Assembly (NCBI GenBank): GCA_964626565.1
Contig: CAZVFX010000055.1
Span: forward strand, 1 to 46,359
Direction of reading: 5' to 3'
Length of the DNA stretch: 46,359 bases
Source: CAZVFX01 sp964626565
GTDB taxonomy: Bacteria > Myxococcota_A > UBA9042 > CAIXZC01
Notes under the pieces: generated by a model
What the model saw: only the letters and a program-made list of their open reading frames with translations
Told to the model about the DNA's origin: nothing
The model's database searches: none
Made by a program: the position numbers and the translations under genes
Part shown: positions 1 to 9,809 of the stretch, piece by piece
How the letters are laid out: each line of letters begins with the position of its first letter
Numbering within the stretch: the stretch's first letter is position 1

Positions 1-1328
1 TTGGAGTCGGGCCACAGCATGGGCGTGCCCGGGTGGACGTCGCCGATGACCAGGTTCCGGGCGAAAATGAAGCCGACAATGCCGATGACCAGGGTCAACG
101 CGATGACCGCCCATTTGCCCTTGCCGGTGCAGAACCCGCCCAGATTCCACAGCCCTCTATCCAACAAGCTCTTCTTGACCGCCCCGGTCTTCTTTTTCGG
201 TGGCGGCATGATGGACAGCAACACCGGGTTGAATACCAGGTCGGAGACTATGAAGCTCATGACCCAGAAGCCGCCCATAACCGCCAGTTTCTGCATGAGC
301 GGAATGGGAGTGAGGATCACGAGGAACACGCCGGCCGCGTCGGTGATGATGGCCAGCAAACCCGGGGTCAGCAGCCCGGAGAAGGTGGCTTCGGCCGCCT
401 TTTTGCGGTCGCCCAGGGTGTCGTACTCCTCGAAGAACCGCTTCATCATCTGCACTGAGTGGCTGAGCGCCCTCGCCGACACAATGAACGGGACAACGAT
501 CACGAGCGGGTCGAAGTTGTAGCCTAAGAAACCGATGAAGCCGATGCCCCAGACTGCGGAAATCACCGCGGTGATCACCGGGGTCATGACTCCTCGCACA
601 TCCCGGAAGTAGAGCATGAGTACGAGGAAGATGGCCGCCAGGGTCATGAAGAACAACTTCTTCGTCTGCCCCATGTTGTCCAGGATGAACCCGAGCATTA
701 CCGGTCTGCCGATGACATAGATGCTGGTGTTGTCGTCTTCTTCCGCCTCAACGATCTTGTTGAGTTCCCGGTAGACCGCGGCCGGCTCCAGTTCGTTCTC
801 CAGGAATCCGGCCACTACCAGCGCGGCTGTGGAGTCTTTGGACACCAGGGTCCCGAAGATGCGGGGCGTGGAGTAGATGATCTCCTTGAGCTTCTCAATC
901 TCTTCATCAGATTGCGGAATGTCCGGCCACATGATGGGGTCCGCCTTGAACAGCGGCCCTTCCGGCGTGAACTCCACCGTGATGTTCTTCACCTTGCGCT
1001 GGGCAATGGAGATGACCTGGTAGTTGTTGATCGCGGGCAGCAGTTCCACTGCCTTGGTCACCCTCTTGACCTTCTCCAACGTGTCCGTGTTGAAGATGTC
1101 CCCTTCCTTCACCTCGATGGCCAGCAGCGCAGTGTTGGCGCCGCCGAAGATCTCCGCGTATTTTACGAAGGTCTCCACATAGGGGTGGTCCGAGGGGAAG
1201 AGGTCGATGGTCTTGCTTGCGAACTCCACGTCTTTGATCTTCCAGCCGAAGACTGCGGTGATGGCCAGAATGATGATGAGTACTGGGATTCGGTTGCTGA
1301 TTATGAATTTTGCGAGTCGTTCCCTCAT
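1..1328 (-). CDS. RND-superfamily (MMPL-type) exporter, 3'-truncated by window edge
   Basis: Inner-membrane proton-driven exporter of the RND/MMPL class. Only the first 442 codons are inside the window; the C-terminal part lies beyond base 1. The reading frame starts at the ATG ending at 1328, one base after the TGA of the upstream gene, so the two are probably translationally coupled. Visible layout: one N-terminal membrane segment (about residues 8-26), a large periplasmic loop (about 27-205), five further membrane helices including the MMPL-like stretch SARALSHSVQMMKRF, and the start of a seventh helix before a second periplasmic domain. This matches the first half of an HAE3-like permease. 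It is the last visible gene of an operon with DUF1302, DUF1329 and YCF48-like proteins, a set known to travel together; the cargo is unknown. The family call is firm, the substrate unassigned. Confidence 0.88.
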   Translation of the reverse strand, partial: MRERLAKFIISNRIPVLIIILAITAVFGWKIKDVEFASKTIDLFPSDHPYVETFVKYAEIFGGANTALLAIEVKEGDIFNTDTLEKVKRVTKAVELLPAINNYQVISIAQRKVKNITVEFTPEGPLFKADPIMWPDIPQSDEEIEKLKEIIYSTPRIFGTLVSKDSTAALVVAGFLENELEPAAVYRELNKIVEAEEDDNTSIYVIGRPVMLGFILDNMGQTKKLFFMTLAAIFLVLMLYFRDVRGVMTPVITAVISAVWGIGFIGFLGYNFDPLVIVVPFIVSARALSHSVQMMKRFFEEYDTLGDRKKAAEATFSGLLTPGLLAIITDAAGVFLVILTPIPLMQKLAVMGGFWVMSFIVSDLVFNPVLLSIMPPPKKKTGAVKKSLLDRGLWNLGGFCTGKGKWAVIALTLVIGIVGFIFARNLVIGDVHPGTPMLWPDS

Positions 1329-1329
1329 A

Positions 1330-2502
1330 TCAGTCCCCCAGCCTGGTCCAGGTTTTCCCGCCGTCTTCCGTGCGCATGATCAGGCCTTGGCCGCCGATCA
1401 GAAGGCCGACGCCGGAGTTGCTCATGGCAATAGAGTCTATCCAGGTGTAGACGCCTAAGGGAACACGGACAAAGGACGTTTCAGATTTCGAGTTTCGAGT
1501 TTCGCGGATTAGGACGCCGCGGCGGCCTACGGCCAGGACGCCGGTGGTCGTGATGATCACGCTGAGGAGGTGGTCCTTGACGCCGCTTTCCAGTTTCTCC
1601 CAGCTCTCGCCGGAGTCAGTGGTGGAAAGGAGTGCGCCGTCGGACCCGCAGGTAAATCCCCGGTCCTGGCCGTCAAAGGCCACGGAGTACAAGGGGGCCC
1701 ACTCGCCGCTGTCCTGCTCGGCCCAGGTGTTGCCGCCGTCTTCGGTATACAGAATCACTCCCGACTCGCCGACCACGAAGCCGCGCTTGGCATCAAGGAA
1801 TTTAACTCCGTTCAGGAGCCGGTCGAACGGTTCTTCCTCCTCGGCCTCGTCGGCCTCGTCGGCCCCCTCCCTTACGGTTGGGGCTTGGTTATTGTCCGTT
1901 TCGTCGGCCTCGTCGGCCTCGTCGGCCTCGGCATCGATGCCGTATCCGTCGTCCTCGTCGTCGTCATCGTCGTCGCCTTCGTCTTCGTCGTCGTATCCGC
2001 CGACCTCTTCGTCCTCGTCCTCGAGGGTGATTTTCAGGCGGGCCCAACTCTTGCCGCCGTCGGCCGTGCGCAGGACCGTGCCGAAGTTGCCCACCGCCCA
2101 GCCGTGGTTGGCGTCGATGAAGTCCAAATCGAACAGATGCTCTTTGCCTGCCCCCTTCTGCGGCGTCCAGGTAGCCCCTCCGTCCTTGGTATGGAGGACG
2201 AGGCCGTAACGGCCCACGATCCAGCCGGTTTTGTCATCCACGAAGTCCATGGCGAACAGAGCGTTCTTGGCGCCGCCCGCTTGCTCTTCCCAGGTGACCC
2301 CGGCATCCGATGAATGCAGGATGATGCCGGGGAAGCCCACGATCCAAACGTGGGTGCCCACGATTTGCACGTCGTACAAGCGATCCCGCTTGGTGAGCTT
2401 GTCAATAGGCGAACGCTTGGTTTCCCCGTTGTCCTCTTCCGCAGCAACGCAAGGTGCAACCAGAAGCGCCATGAGCACGAGTAGAATGGTTCTTTGGATC
2501 AT
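1330..2502 (-). CDS. Secreted YCF48/BNR-repeat beta-propeller protein with acidic insert
   Basis: A 390-residue protein with an N-terminal signal peptide (about residues 1-21) and repeated BNR/YCF48-type blades, each with a GW.VG or G.VL.T.DGG.TW pattern (about residues 40-155 and 228-388). Such propellers resemble the photosystem II assembly factor Ycf48, but in non-photosynthetic bacteria they occur as periplasmic partners in DUF1302/DUF1329/RND operons. Residues 160-225 are an almost purely Asp/Glu insert between blades, unusual for the family. The ATG ending at 2502 has only a weak GGTTGA-like ribosome site, so translation may depend on the upstream gene. The stop is one base from the RND start. 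A role as a periplasmic adaptor for the exporter is inference. Confidence 0.82.
   Translation of the reverse strand: MIQRTILLVLMALLVAPCVAAEEDNGETKRSPIDKLTKRDRLYDVQIVGTHVWIVGFPGIILHSSDAGVTWEEQAGGAKNALFAMDFVDDKTGWIVGRYGLVLHTKDGGATWTPQKGAGKEHLFDLDFIDANHGWAVGNFGTVLRTADGGKSWARLKITLEDEDEEVGGYDDEDEGDDDDDDEDDGYGIDAEADEADEADETDNNQAPTVREGADEADEAEEEEPFDRLLNGVKFLDAKRGFVVGESGVILYTEDGGNTWAEQDSGEWAPLYSVAFDGQDRGFTCGSDGALLSTTDSGESWEKLESGVKDHLLSVIITTTGVLAVGRRGVLIRETRNSKSETSFVRVPLGVYTWIDSIAMSNSGVGLLIGGQGLIMRTEDGGKTWTRLGD
1828..2025 (-). repeat. Acidic low-complexity tract with 9-base tandem repeats
   Basis: This part of the YCF48-like gene encodes residues 160-225, dominated by Asp and Glu. On the plus strand it contains tandem GTCGGCCTC units (about 1840-1867 and 1901-1930), which translate on the coding strand as repeated ADE-type triplets. 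The unit length is a multiple of three, so copy-number change would keep the frame. Confidence 0.75.
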
Positions 2503-2520
2503 GATTTCAACCGATTAGTC

Positions 2521-2556
2521 GTGAATTGAAAATTGAAAACTGATAATTGAAAATAG
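2521..2556. repeat. AT-rich AATTGAAAA direct repeats between operon genes
   Basis: The 63-base spacer between the DUF1329 and YCF48 genes holds three copies of AATTGAAAA or a near variant in strikingly AT-rich sequence within GC-rich surroundings. A related TTTCGAG/TTTCGCG tract lies inside the YCF48 gene near 1484-1506. It could be a short dispersed intergenic repeat; no function can be assigned. Confidence 0.5.
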
Positions 2557-2565
2557 CCTCTATCT

Positions 2566-3843
2566 CTATTTTCCCATTTTCCTGAGCGTAGAGACCTTGA
2601 ACTTCGACGGCTTCAGGCCGACGTTGGCTTTGAAATTATAGGACGGGAATGCGGTCGCGTGTTCGGCCTGGAGGTCGATAATGAGGGAGGTCCCGATGCC
2701 TAGGGGGTAGCGCTTCATGTCTTTGGAGCCGTTGTACGCGTTGATGAGCACCTTCCACAGCCTGCCCTTCTTGTCGTACGAGTCCTTCATGCAGATGAAG
2801 TTGGTTTCCGCGTCCACGTACATGATCATTTTCGAATAGGGGTAGTCTTTCAGCTTGGGCGTAACTTCCAAAACGTAAACCGGCCTCGGCTCCCATTTCA
2901 TCTTGGGATTCCAGTGGGGCCAGGTCTCGAAATCGAACACTTTGTCCCGAGCTTCCTTGCCCAAGGGGATGCCGGCATGGACGGGGGCCAGGATGGTGGT
3001 CTTTTCTTTAAGCTTCCAGTTCATCCACTCGGGATAGCCCATGTACCCTCGGACGTCTTCGTACAGAAGGTCGGTGGAGTTCCACGCATCGCCCCGGCTG
3101 CCAAAGGTGTTGCGCAACACCCGGCGCATGGTCGGGACGTAGATCCAACCTTCCTGGTCTTTGGGCTCGACGTAGCGGCTGTACAGCGCGCCGAAGCCCC
3201 GCTTGTCGTAGGGCTGAATCGCATAGGTCATGGAAGTGTACTGGATCCCCTTCTTCTTGAACTTCTTGAAAGCGGGTCTGGGCTTGATGTCGGTGCGGTT
3301 CAGCGTCCGGATGATGTATTCCCACACCCACTCTTCCCAGCGCTCGACACCTTCCTTGGCCGAGATCCAGTAGACTCCGTAGTGGAACGTGCCGTCGTCG
3401 CCGTTATACGAGTACTGGTAGTTCCACGCCACTTCCAGGCCGGTCTTGGGGTTGGGGAAGGGGAGGCCCGCGGTGTAATCCTTGATACCGATTTTGCGCG
3501 GGTTGTTGCCGGTGTCGATGATGGCAGGCTTGCCCGCGTACTTGTTGGTCGCCTTGACGTAGCCTTTCGACGGGTGCACCCGCTTGTAGTCAGTAGTGTA
3601 GAGTTTTAGCGCGTACTTCGTCATCAGGGTCTCGATCCCCTTGGGGATCACCTTCTTGAACTTGGTCCAGTTTCCCTTGTCGATAACCAGGCCCGCCTTG
3701 TAGCCGGGGATGTTGAGGTCGGGTTTGAAACCCGTGGTCTCGGTCCAGTTGTCCATTGTGAACTTCTGTGCCAGTGCGGTTCCGGAAATGCCGAGCGCCG
3801 CCACAACGACGACCGCAACAAGAATCTTCTGCAATATCTTCAT
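2566..3843 (-). CDS. DUF1329 domain periplasmic protein
   Basis: A 425-residue secreted protein with a clear signal peptide (about residues 1-25, cut after TALA) followed by a DUF1329 domain spanning nearly the whole chain. DUF1329 proteins are thought to have a lipoprotein-carrier-like (LolA/LolB-type) fold; their cargo is unknown. Recognisable parts are the GLPFPNP segment, a YT..RR.LRNTFG stretch and the late Y-D-K-K-G-R-LWK region. The start is supported by AGGGAGGA upstream of the ATG ending at 3843. It lies 15 bases downstream of the DUF1302 gene and upstream of the YCF48-like and RND genes, the standard order for this operon. Probable role: periplasmic shuttle between the RND pump and the DUF1302 barrel (inference). 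Confidence 0.88.
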   Translation of the reverse strand: MKILQKILVAVVVVAALGISGTALAQKFTMDNWTETTGFKPDLNIPGYKAGLVIDKGNWTKFKKVIPKGIETLMTKYALKLYTTDYKRVHPSKGYVKATNKYAGKPAIIDTGNNPRKIGIKDYTAGLPFPNPKTGLEVAWNYQYSYNGDDGTFHYGVYWISAKEGVERWEEWVWEYIIRTLNRTDIKPRPAFKKFKKKGIQYTSMTYAIQPYDKRGFGALYSRYVEPKDQEGWIYVPTMRRVLRNTFGSRGDAWNSTDLLYEDVRGYMGYPEWMNWKLKEKTTILAPVHAGIPLGKEARDKVFDFETWPHWNPKMKWEPRPVYVLEVTPKLKDYPYSKMIMYVDAETNFICMKDSYDKKGRLWKVLINAYNGSKDMKRYPLGIGTSLIIDLQAEHATAFPSYNFKANVGLKPSKFKVSTLRKMGK

Positions 3844-3858
3844 ACTAATCCTCCCTGT

Positions 3859-5841
<1,983 letters not shown>

Positions 5842-5880
5842 ATTTCCCCCCTTCCAACTGTGGTATTCAGTTGATAGCCA

Positions 5881-5916
5881 TCCAGGCGAGATTCTTCGAC
5901 TGCGCCCAGGATGACA
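5881..5916 (-). repeat. Putative dispersed intergenic repeat (CATCCTGGGCGCAGTCGAAG type)
   Basis: Read on the minus strand, this stretch before the DUF1302 gene resembles the widespread intergenic element whose accidental translation gives CHPERSEGS-like peptides; here it would give CHPGRSRRIS. The partial inverted match between CATCCTGG and CCTGGATGG suggests a foldable transcript. The family assignment is from memory of the motif. Confidence 0.45.
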
Positions 5917-5937
5917 TCCAACACCATCGACCATTTC

Positions 5938-6708
5938 CTACTGGCACCCGTCGACGCCGGGGTTCGTGTCCGTCGTCACGTAGATGTTACCGATGGCGAT
6001 GGAATCGGGCACTACCGGAATGAGCACGCTGCCTACATCGACGCCACCTACCGTTGCGGTGATGGTTGCGGTTCCAGGTTCCAGGTTGGTGACCAGGAAG
6101 CGGCCGTGGGCCGGATGGGAGCAGCCCTGCGCGTCGAGGGTGGTGGGCAGGCCGGTGTCGCCGTCCATGTACCGGATGTCTTCGGTGGCCGGGTCGCTGG
6201 TCACGCTGGCGCCGCCAACCGGGATCTCCTCGCCGTCTGCATCCACGAAGTAGATGGCGCCGGCCAGGGTTCCCTTGCCGTCCAGAACTTCCAGACCGGC
6301 AAGCACGATCGCGAAGTTGTAGATATGGTCCGGCACGATCCACAGTTTCTCATCCGGCGCGTCGGCCTGGATGTGGAACTGATAGGTGTCTTTGTGTTTT
6401 TCCTTGGTGCACTTGAAGCCAACCAGCTCTCCCGCAGTCATGTCAGGGAAGGTTACGAAGCCTTCATCGTCCGCGGTCGCGGTTACGCCGGTGCCTTCGC
6501 CCGTCTCGTCGTTGAGAACCTCAACCAGCACCGTCGGCTCGTTCTTCTCAGGGTTGGAACCGAAGCTCACAATGTTGGCCTTGAAGGTGCCTTTCGCTAC
6601 CACGATGTCTTCAGGTTCGTCTTCACCATCGTCACCGCCGCAACCCAGTCCTACCGCCAGAAAGATGGCTACCGTGCAGGCCAGCGTCGTAAGTACCAGT
6701 CGTTTCAT
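5938..6708 (-). CDS. Predicted lipoprotein, carboxypeptidase-regulatory-like beta domains
   Basis: A 256-residue lipoprotein. The ATG ending at 6708 sits just downstream of AAGGAGGAAGAG and begins a signal peptide closing in a lipobox VGLGC, with the lipidated Cys at residue 23 followed by GGDDGEDEPED. The rest looks like two beta-sandwich segments of the carboxypeptidase-regulatory or Ig-like type: residues about 35-75 with TGVTATADDEGFVTFPDM, and about 150-235 with a GGTATITATVGGVDVG-like pattern. No catalytic residues were seen. It is the first gene of the DUF1302/DUF1329/YCF48/RND operon, 96 bases upstream of the DUF1302 gene, and is preceded by a good promoter. It may be an accessory envelope component; this is inference only. 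Confidence 0.75.
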   Translation of the reverse strand: MKRLVLTTLACTVAIFLAVGLGCGGDDGEDEPEDIVVAKGTFKANIVSFGSNPEKNEPTVLVEVLNDETGEGTGVTATADDEGFVTFPDMTAGELVGFKCTKEKHKDTYQFHIQADAPDEKLWIVPDHIYNFAIVLAGLEVLDGKGTLAGAIYFVDADGEEIPVGGASVTSDPATEDIRYMDGDTGLPTTLDAQGCSHPAHGRFLVTNLEPGTATITATVGGVDVGSVLIPVVPDSIAIGNIYVTTDTNPGVDGCQ

Positions 6709-6756
6709 CTCTTCCTCCTTATTAATGCAAGTTCGCGCGTGTTCAACGTGCCCACA

Positions 6757-6786
6757 GGTATACTTTCTCTCTACTAGATCAGTCAA
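6757..6786 (-). promoter_or_regulatory. Sigma70-type promoter for the lipoprotein/DUF1302/RND operon
   Basis: On the minus strand TTGACT (6781-6786) and TATACC (6757-6762) are 18 bases apart, placing the transcript start near 6750, about 42 bases before the lipoprotein ATG. Its -35 box lies back to back with that of the divergent peptidase promoter. Confidence 0.55.
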
Positions 6787-6799
6787 GAGAAAACCGTCC

Positions 6800-6828
6800 T
6801 TGACAGGTGGGGAAGCCCCCCTTATTCT
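6800..6828 (+). promoter_or_regulatory. Sigma70-type promoter for the S9 peptidase
   Basis: A consensus -35 TTGACA (6800-6805) and -10 TATTCT (6823-6828) are separated by 17 bases. The predicted start near 6835 gives a leader of about 60 bases. Confidence 0.6.
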
Positions 6829-6896
6829 GTGCTCCACTGCCCCGAAGGATGAGAACTCGACGAGGGATCGAAACGGTATTTGAGGAGGAGAGTGAG

Positions 6897-8945
6897 ATGA
6901 GCAACTGGCAGCCCCGTTTGCTGAGAGTCGTGTCGGCCGCCCTGGTTCTGCTGTGCGCCGTGCCTTGCCTTGCCGAAGGCCGCGCCATGACTTTCGAGGA
7001 CATGATCAAGCTGAAAGAGATCAAGTCCCTGACCCTTTCGCCCGACGCAAAAAGCGTTGCGTTTGTGCTCACCGGCAGGAACCTGGACACCAACAACTCC
7101 TACAGTTCGGTTTGGGTCCTTGAGCTTGCCAACCGGCAACTGGTACACATTACCGCAGACGGCAACCACGAAAGCTCCCCTTCCTGGTCCCCGGACGGCC
7201 ACCAGATTGCGTTCGTTTCGGACAAGACCAAGAAGTCCCAGATCTTCCGCGCCGGACTGCTTGGGGAACCGCCGGTGCAGGTCACGGACCTGACCACAGG
7301 TGCGTCCAATCCTCGCTGGCTGCCCGATGGAGAACATATCATCTTCACCTCCCGCGTGTTTCCCGACTGCCAGATCGACCTGTGCAATGGAGAACGGCTG
7401 GCCAACGAAGAGAACAACCCGATCAAGGCCCGGGTCATCGACAAGCTCATGTATCGCCACTGGGACCATTGGCGGGATGGCCGCTTTTCGCACCTGTTCG
7501 TAACCTCGGCCGATGGCGGAGACGCTCTGGACCTCATGCCGGGAAACAAGTGGGGCGTCACCGGCGAATTCGACATAGACCCCAAGGGCAAGTGGATCGT
7601 GTTTACTACCAAGAATCCGGAACAGGAGGAGCGGCATACCAACCAGGATCTGTACCTGGTGCAGGTCGTCATGCCGGGTCAGACTGAGAAGACCCCGGGC
7701 GCGCCGGCCCAGCTTACCCGCAACCCGGCCTACGACGGCGGGCCGGTGATCTCTCCCACGGGAGAGTGGCTCGCCTATCGCTCCCAGGCGCGGCCCGGCT
7801 ATGAATCGGATCGGCTGCGACTTACCTTGCTGCCGCTAGGCGGTGGCAAGCCGGTGTACCCTGCTGAGGGGATGGACCGCTGGGTGGTGGATTACGGCTG
7901 GTATCCGTTCTCCAACGAGTTGTGGTTCGCGGTGCTGGACCGGGGTTCCGTCGCGGTCTACAAGGTGGATGCCAAAGGCAAGAACGGACCGCAGCAGCTT
8001 TTTGCTGACGCGTACAACACCGACATCAACCTGCTCCCGGATGGAAAGTCCTTCGTCTGCGTGTCCCAGAAACTCACCAAGCCCGCTGAGATTTTCAAGA
8101 TCAACACCGATCCCAAAGAGCGCAAGCAGATGACCACCTTCAACGAAGCGGCCATGCGGGGGGTGCAACTGGCCGAGGTCGAAGAGGTGTGGTGGAAGGG
8201 GGCGGGCGGCGCCCTGGTGCACGGCTACGTGCTCTTCCCGAAAGGGACTTTCAGGGGCAAGAAGAACCCGCTGCTGGTGCTCATTCACGGGGGCCCGCAG
8301 GGGATGTGGTCGGACCGGCATCACCCTCGCTGGAACCCCCAGCTTTTCGCCGCACCCGGGTATGTCACTTTCCTCCCAAATCCCCGGGGTTCGGTAGGCT
8401 ACGGGCAGCGTTTCACCGACGAGATAAACAAAGATTGGGGTGGCAAGCCGTACGAAGACATCATGAAAGGGGTGGACCATCTCATAAAGGAAGGCTGGGT
8501 GGACCCGGACCGGATGTGCGCGGGCGGTGGCTCATACGGCGGCTACATGGCCAACTGGATCTTGGGCAACACCGACCGGTTCAAGTGCCTGTTTTCCCAC
8601 GCGGGCGTGTACGACCTTCGCAGCAAGTACGGCAGCACCGAAGAGTTGTGGTTCCCAGAGTGGGAGTTTGGCGGCACGCCATGGGATTCAGAGCAGTATG
8701 AGAAGTGGTCCCCTTCCCGTTTGGCAAAGAATTTCAAGACTCCCATGCTCGTAATCCACGGCGCCCATGACTATCGGGTGGCCGAAAACCAGGCGTTCCA
8801 ACTGTTCACCACGCTGCAACGCCTGGGTGTCCCTTCCCGCTTCCTCTACTTTCCGGACGAGACCCACTTCGTGTGGAAGCCGCTGAACTCACAGCTCTGG
8901 CACCAGGAAGTCCACGGCTGGCTCAGGAAGTACCTCGCCCAGTAG
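6897..8945 (+). CDS. S9-family prolyl oligopeptidase-type serine peptidase
   Basis: An exported 682-residue peptidase of the acylaminoacyl-peptidase/dipeptidyl-peptidase branch of family S9. An N-terminal signal peptide (about 1-24, ending CLAEG) is followed by a TolB/WD40-like propeller (about 30-400) with blades such as SWSPDG and RWLPDG, and a C-terminal alpha/beta-hydrolase domain (about 425-682). The catalytic triad is visible: Ser546 in GGGSYGGY, Asp625 in HGAHDYRV and His657 in ETHFVW. The chosen ATG at 6897 has TGAGGAGG upstream and starts a good signal peptide; an upstream extension to 6807 runs into the promoter. It probably degrades peptides in the periplasm. Its last 23 bases overlap the convergent EamA gene. 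Confidence 0.92.
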   Translation: MSNWQPRLLRVVSAALVLLCAVPCLAEGRAMTFEDMIKLKEIKSLTLSPDAKSVAFVLTGRNLDTNNSYSSVWVLELANRQLVHITADGNHESSPSWSPDGHQIAFVSDKTKKSQIFRAGLLGEPPVQVTDLTTGASNPRWLPDGEHIIFTSRVFPDCQIDLCNGERLANEENNPIKARVIDKLMYRHWDHWRDGRFSHLFVTSADGGDALDLMPGNKWGVTGEFDIDPKGKWIVFTTKNPEQEERHTNQDLYLVQVVMPGQTEKTPGAPAQLTRNPAYDGGPVISPTGEWLAYRSQARPGYESDRLRLTLLPLGGGKPVYPAEGMDRWVVDYGWYPFSNELWFAVLDRGSVAVYKVDAKGKNGPQQLFADAYNTDINLLPDGKSFVCVSQKLTKPAEIFKINTDPKERKQMTTFNEAAMRGVQLAEVEEVWWKGAGGALVHGYVLFPKGTFRGKKNPLLVLIHGGPQGMWSDRHHPRWNPQLFAAPGYVTFLPNPRGSVGYGQRFTDEINKDWGGKPYEDIMKGVDHLIKEGWVDPDRMCAGGGSYGGYMANWILGNTDRFKCLFSHAGVYDLRSKYGSTEELWFPEWEFGGTPWDSEQYEKWSPSRLAKNFKTPMLVIHGAHDYRVAENQAFQLFTTLQRLGVPSRFLYFPDETHFVWKPLNSQLWHQEVHGWLRKYLAQ

Positions 8946-9807
8946 GTCTTTCCCACACTGCAATTCCCACCGCCACCAGCGTTACAGTGCAACCGAATGC
9001 GGCCAGAGGGCCCACCGCTTCACCCAGCCAGATCCACGCGATGAGGGCCGCGCCTACCGGCTCGCCTAGGATAGCCATGGCCACGGTGGAAGGGCGTACG
9101 TGTCTGAGAACCCAGGTGATGAGATTGTGGCCCAGCAGTTGCGGAATCACGGCGGCCAGAACCAGATAGCCGAACGCTTCGGTTGAGGCGGCTTCAAAGG
9201 GGATGCCCGCACCAAGCGCGGTGACCGCCAGCACCACCGCGCCCACCGCGGTAGCGATTCCGGAGAAGGCCCAGATGTCCAGATCGTCCCCCTGGGACCG
9301 CACTGTGAGCATGTATGCGGCGATAGCCACCGCGCCCAGGAACGCCAGTGCATCTCCGGCCAGGGCGTCGGGGGTTGCGTGGAGGTCCTGCCAGCCGATG
9401 AGAGCGAGTCCCGCGGCCGCGATCCCCAGCGCGACCCAGAGTTTGCGGTCGGGCCGGTCCCTTCCGGTCACGAGGCCGAGGACGCCGAGGAGGAGTGGCG
9501 TGGTGGTAACCAGAGTCACCGACGACGCCACCGTGGTCAGCGTCAGGGACGAGACCCAGGCGCCGAAATGAACGGCGTAGATGACGCCGGCCAGGATGGC
9601 CGGCCGTAGCTGCCGCGCTTTCAATCGTCCGGCCAAAAAGGAGCGGACGACGAAGGGGGAGAGGCACAGTGCGGCGATAGCCAGCCGCATGCCCGCCATG
9701 ACCAGTGGATGGGTGGGAGCGGCCTTGCGGAAGAGGGATGCGGCCAGACTGATACACAACACGGCAGTGAAGAGCGCTGCCGGGACCAGTCTCCGGTGGT
9801 TTGCCAA
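8923..9807 (-). CDS. EamA/DMT-family transporter
   Basis: A ten-helix inner-membrane transporter of the drug/metabolite superfamily with two EamA repeats, about residues 10-135 and 145-285. Typical features are the SLT-rich end of the first repeat, the TPLLLGVLGL stretch and the ILGEPVGAALIAWIWLGE motif near the end of the second. The start is uncertain. The TTG ending at 9807 begins two bases after the stop of the subtilase gene, gives a 294-residue protein of family-typical length, and would be read by translational coupling because no clear ribosome site is present. The open frame extends further upstream inside the subtilase gene, where the translation is Arg-rich and not membrane-like. 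Substrate unknown (amino acids, nucleosides or drugs in relatives). Confidence 0.82.
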   Translation of the reverse strand: MANHRRLVPAALFTAVLCISLAASLFRKAAPTHPLVMAGMRLAIAALCLSPFVVRSFLAGRLKARQLRPAILAGVIYAVHFGAWVSSLTLTTVASSVTLVTTTPLLLGVLGLVTGRDRPDRKLWVALGIAAAGLALIGWQDLHATPDALAGDALAFLGAVAIAAYMLTVRSQGDDLDIWAFSGIATAVGAVVLAVTALGAGIPFEAASTEAFGYLVLAAVIPQLLGHNLITWVLRHVRPSTVAMAILGEPVGAALIAWIWLGEAVGPLAAFGCTVTLVAVGIAVWERPTGRGTS

Positions 9808-9809
9808 CG

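Noticed and set aside
1..522. Plus-strand open frame at the window start
   Set aside because: The minus strand encodes a clear RND exporter with membrane helices across the same bases; the plus frame has no recognisable features.
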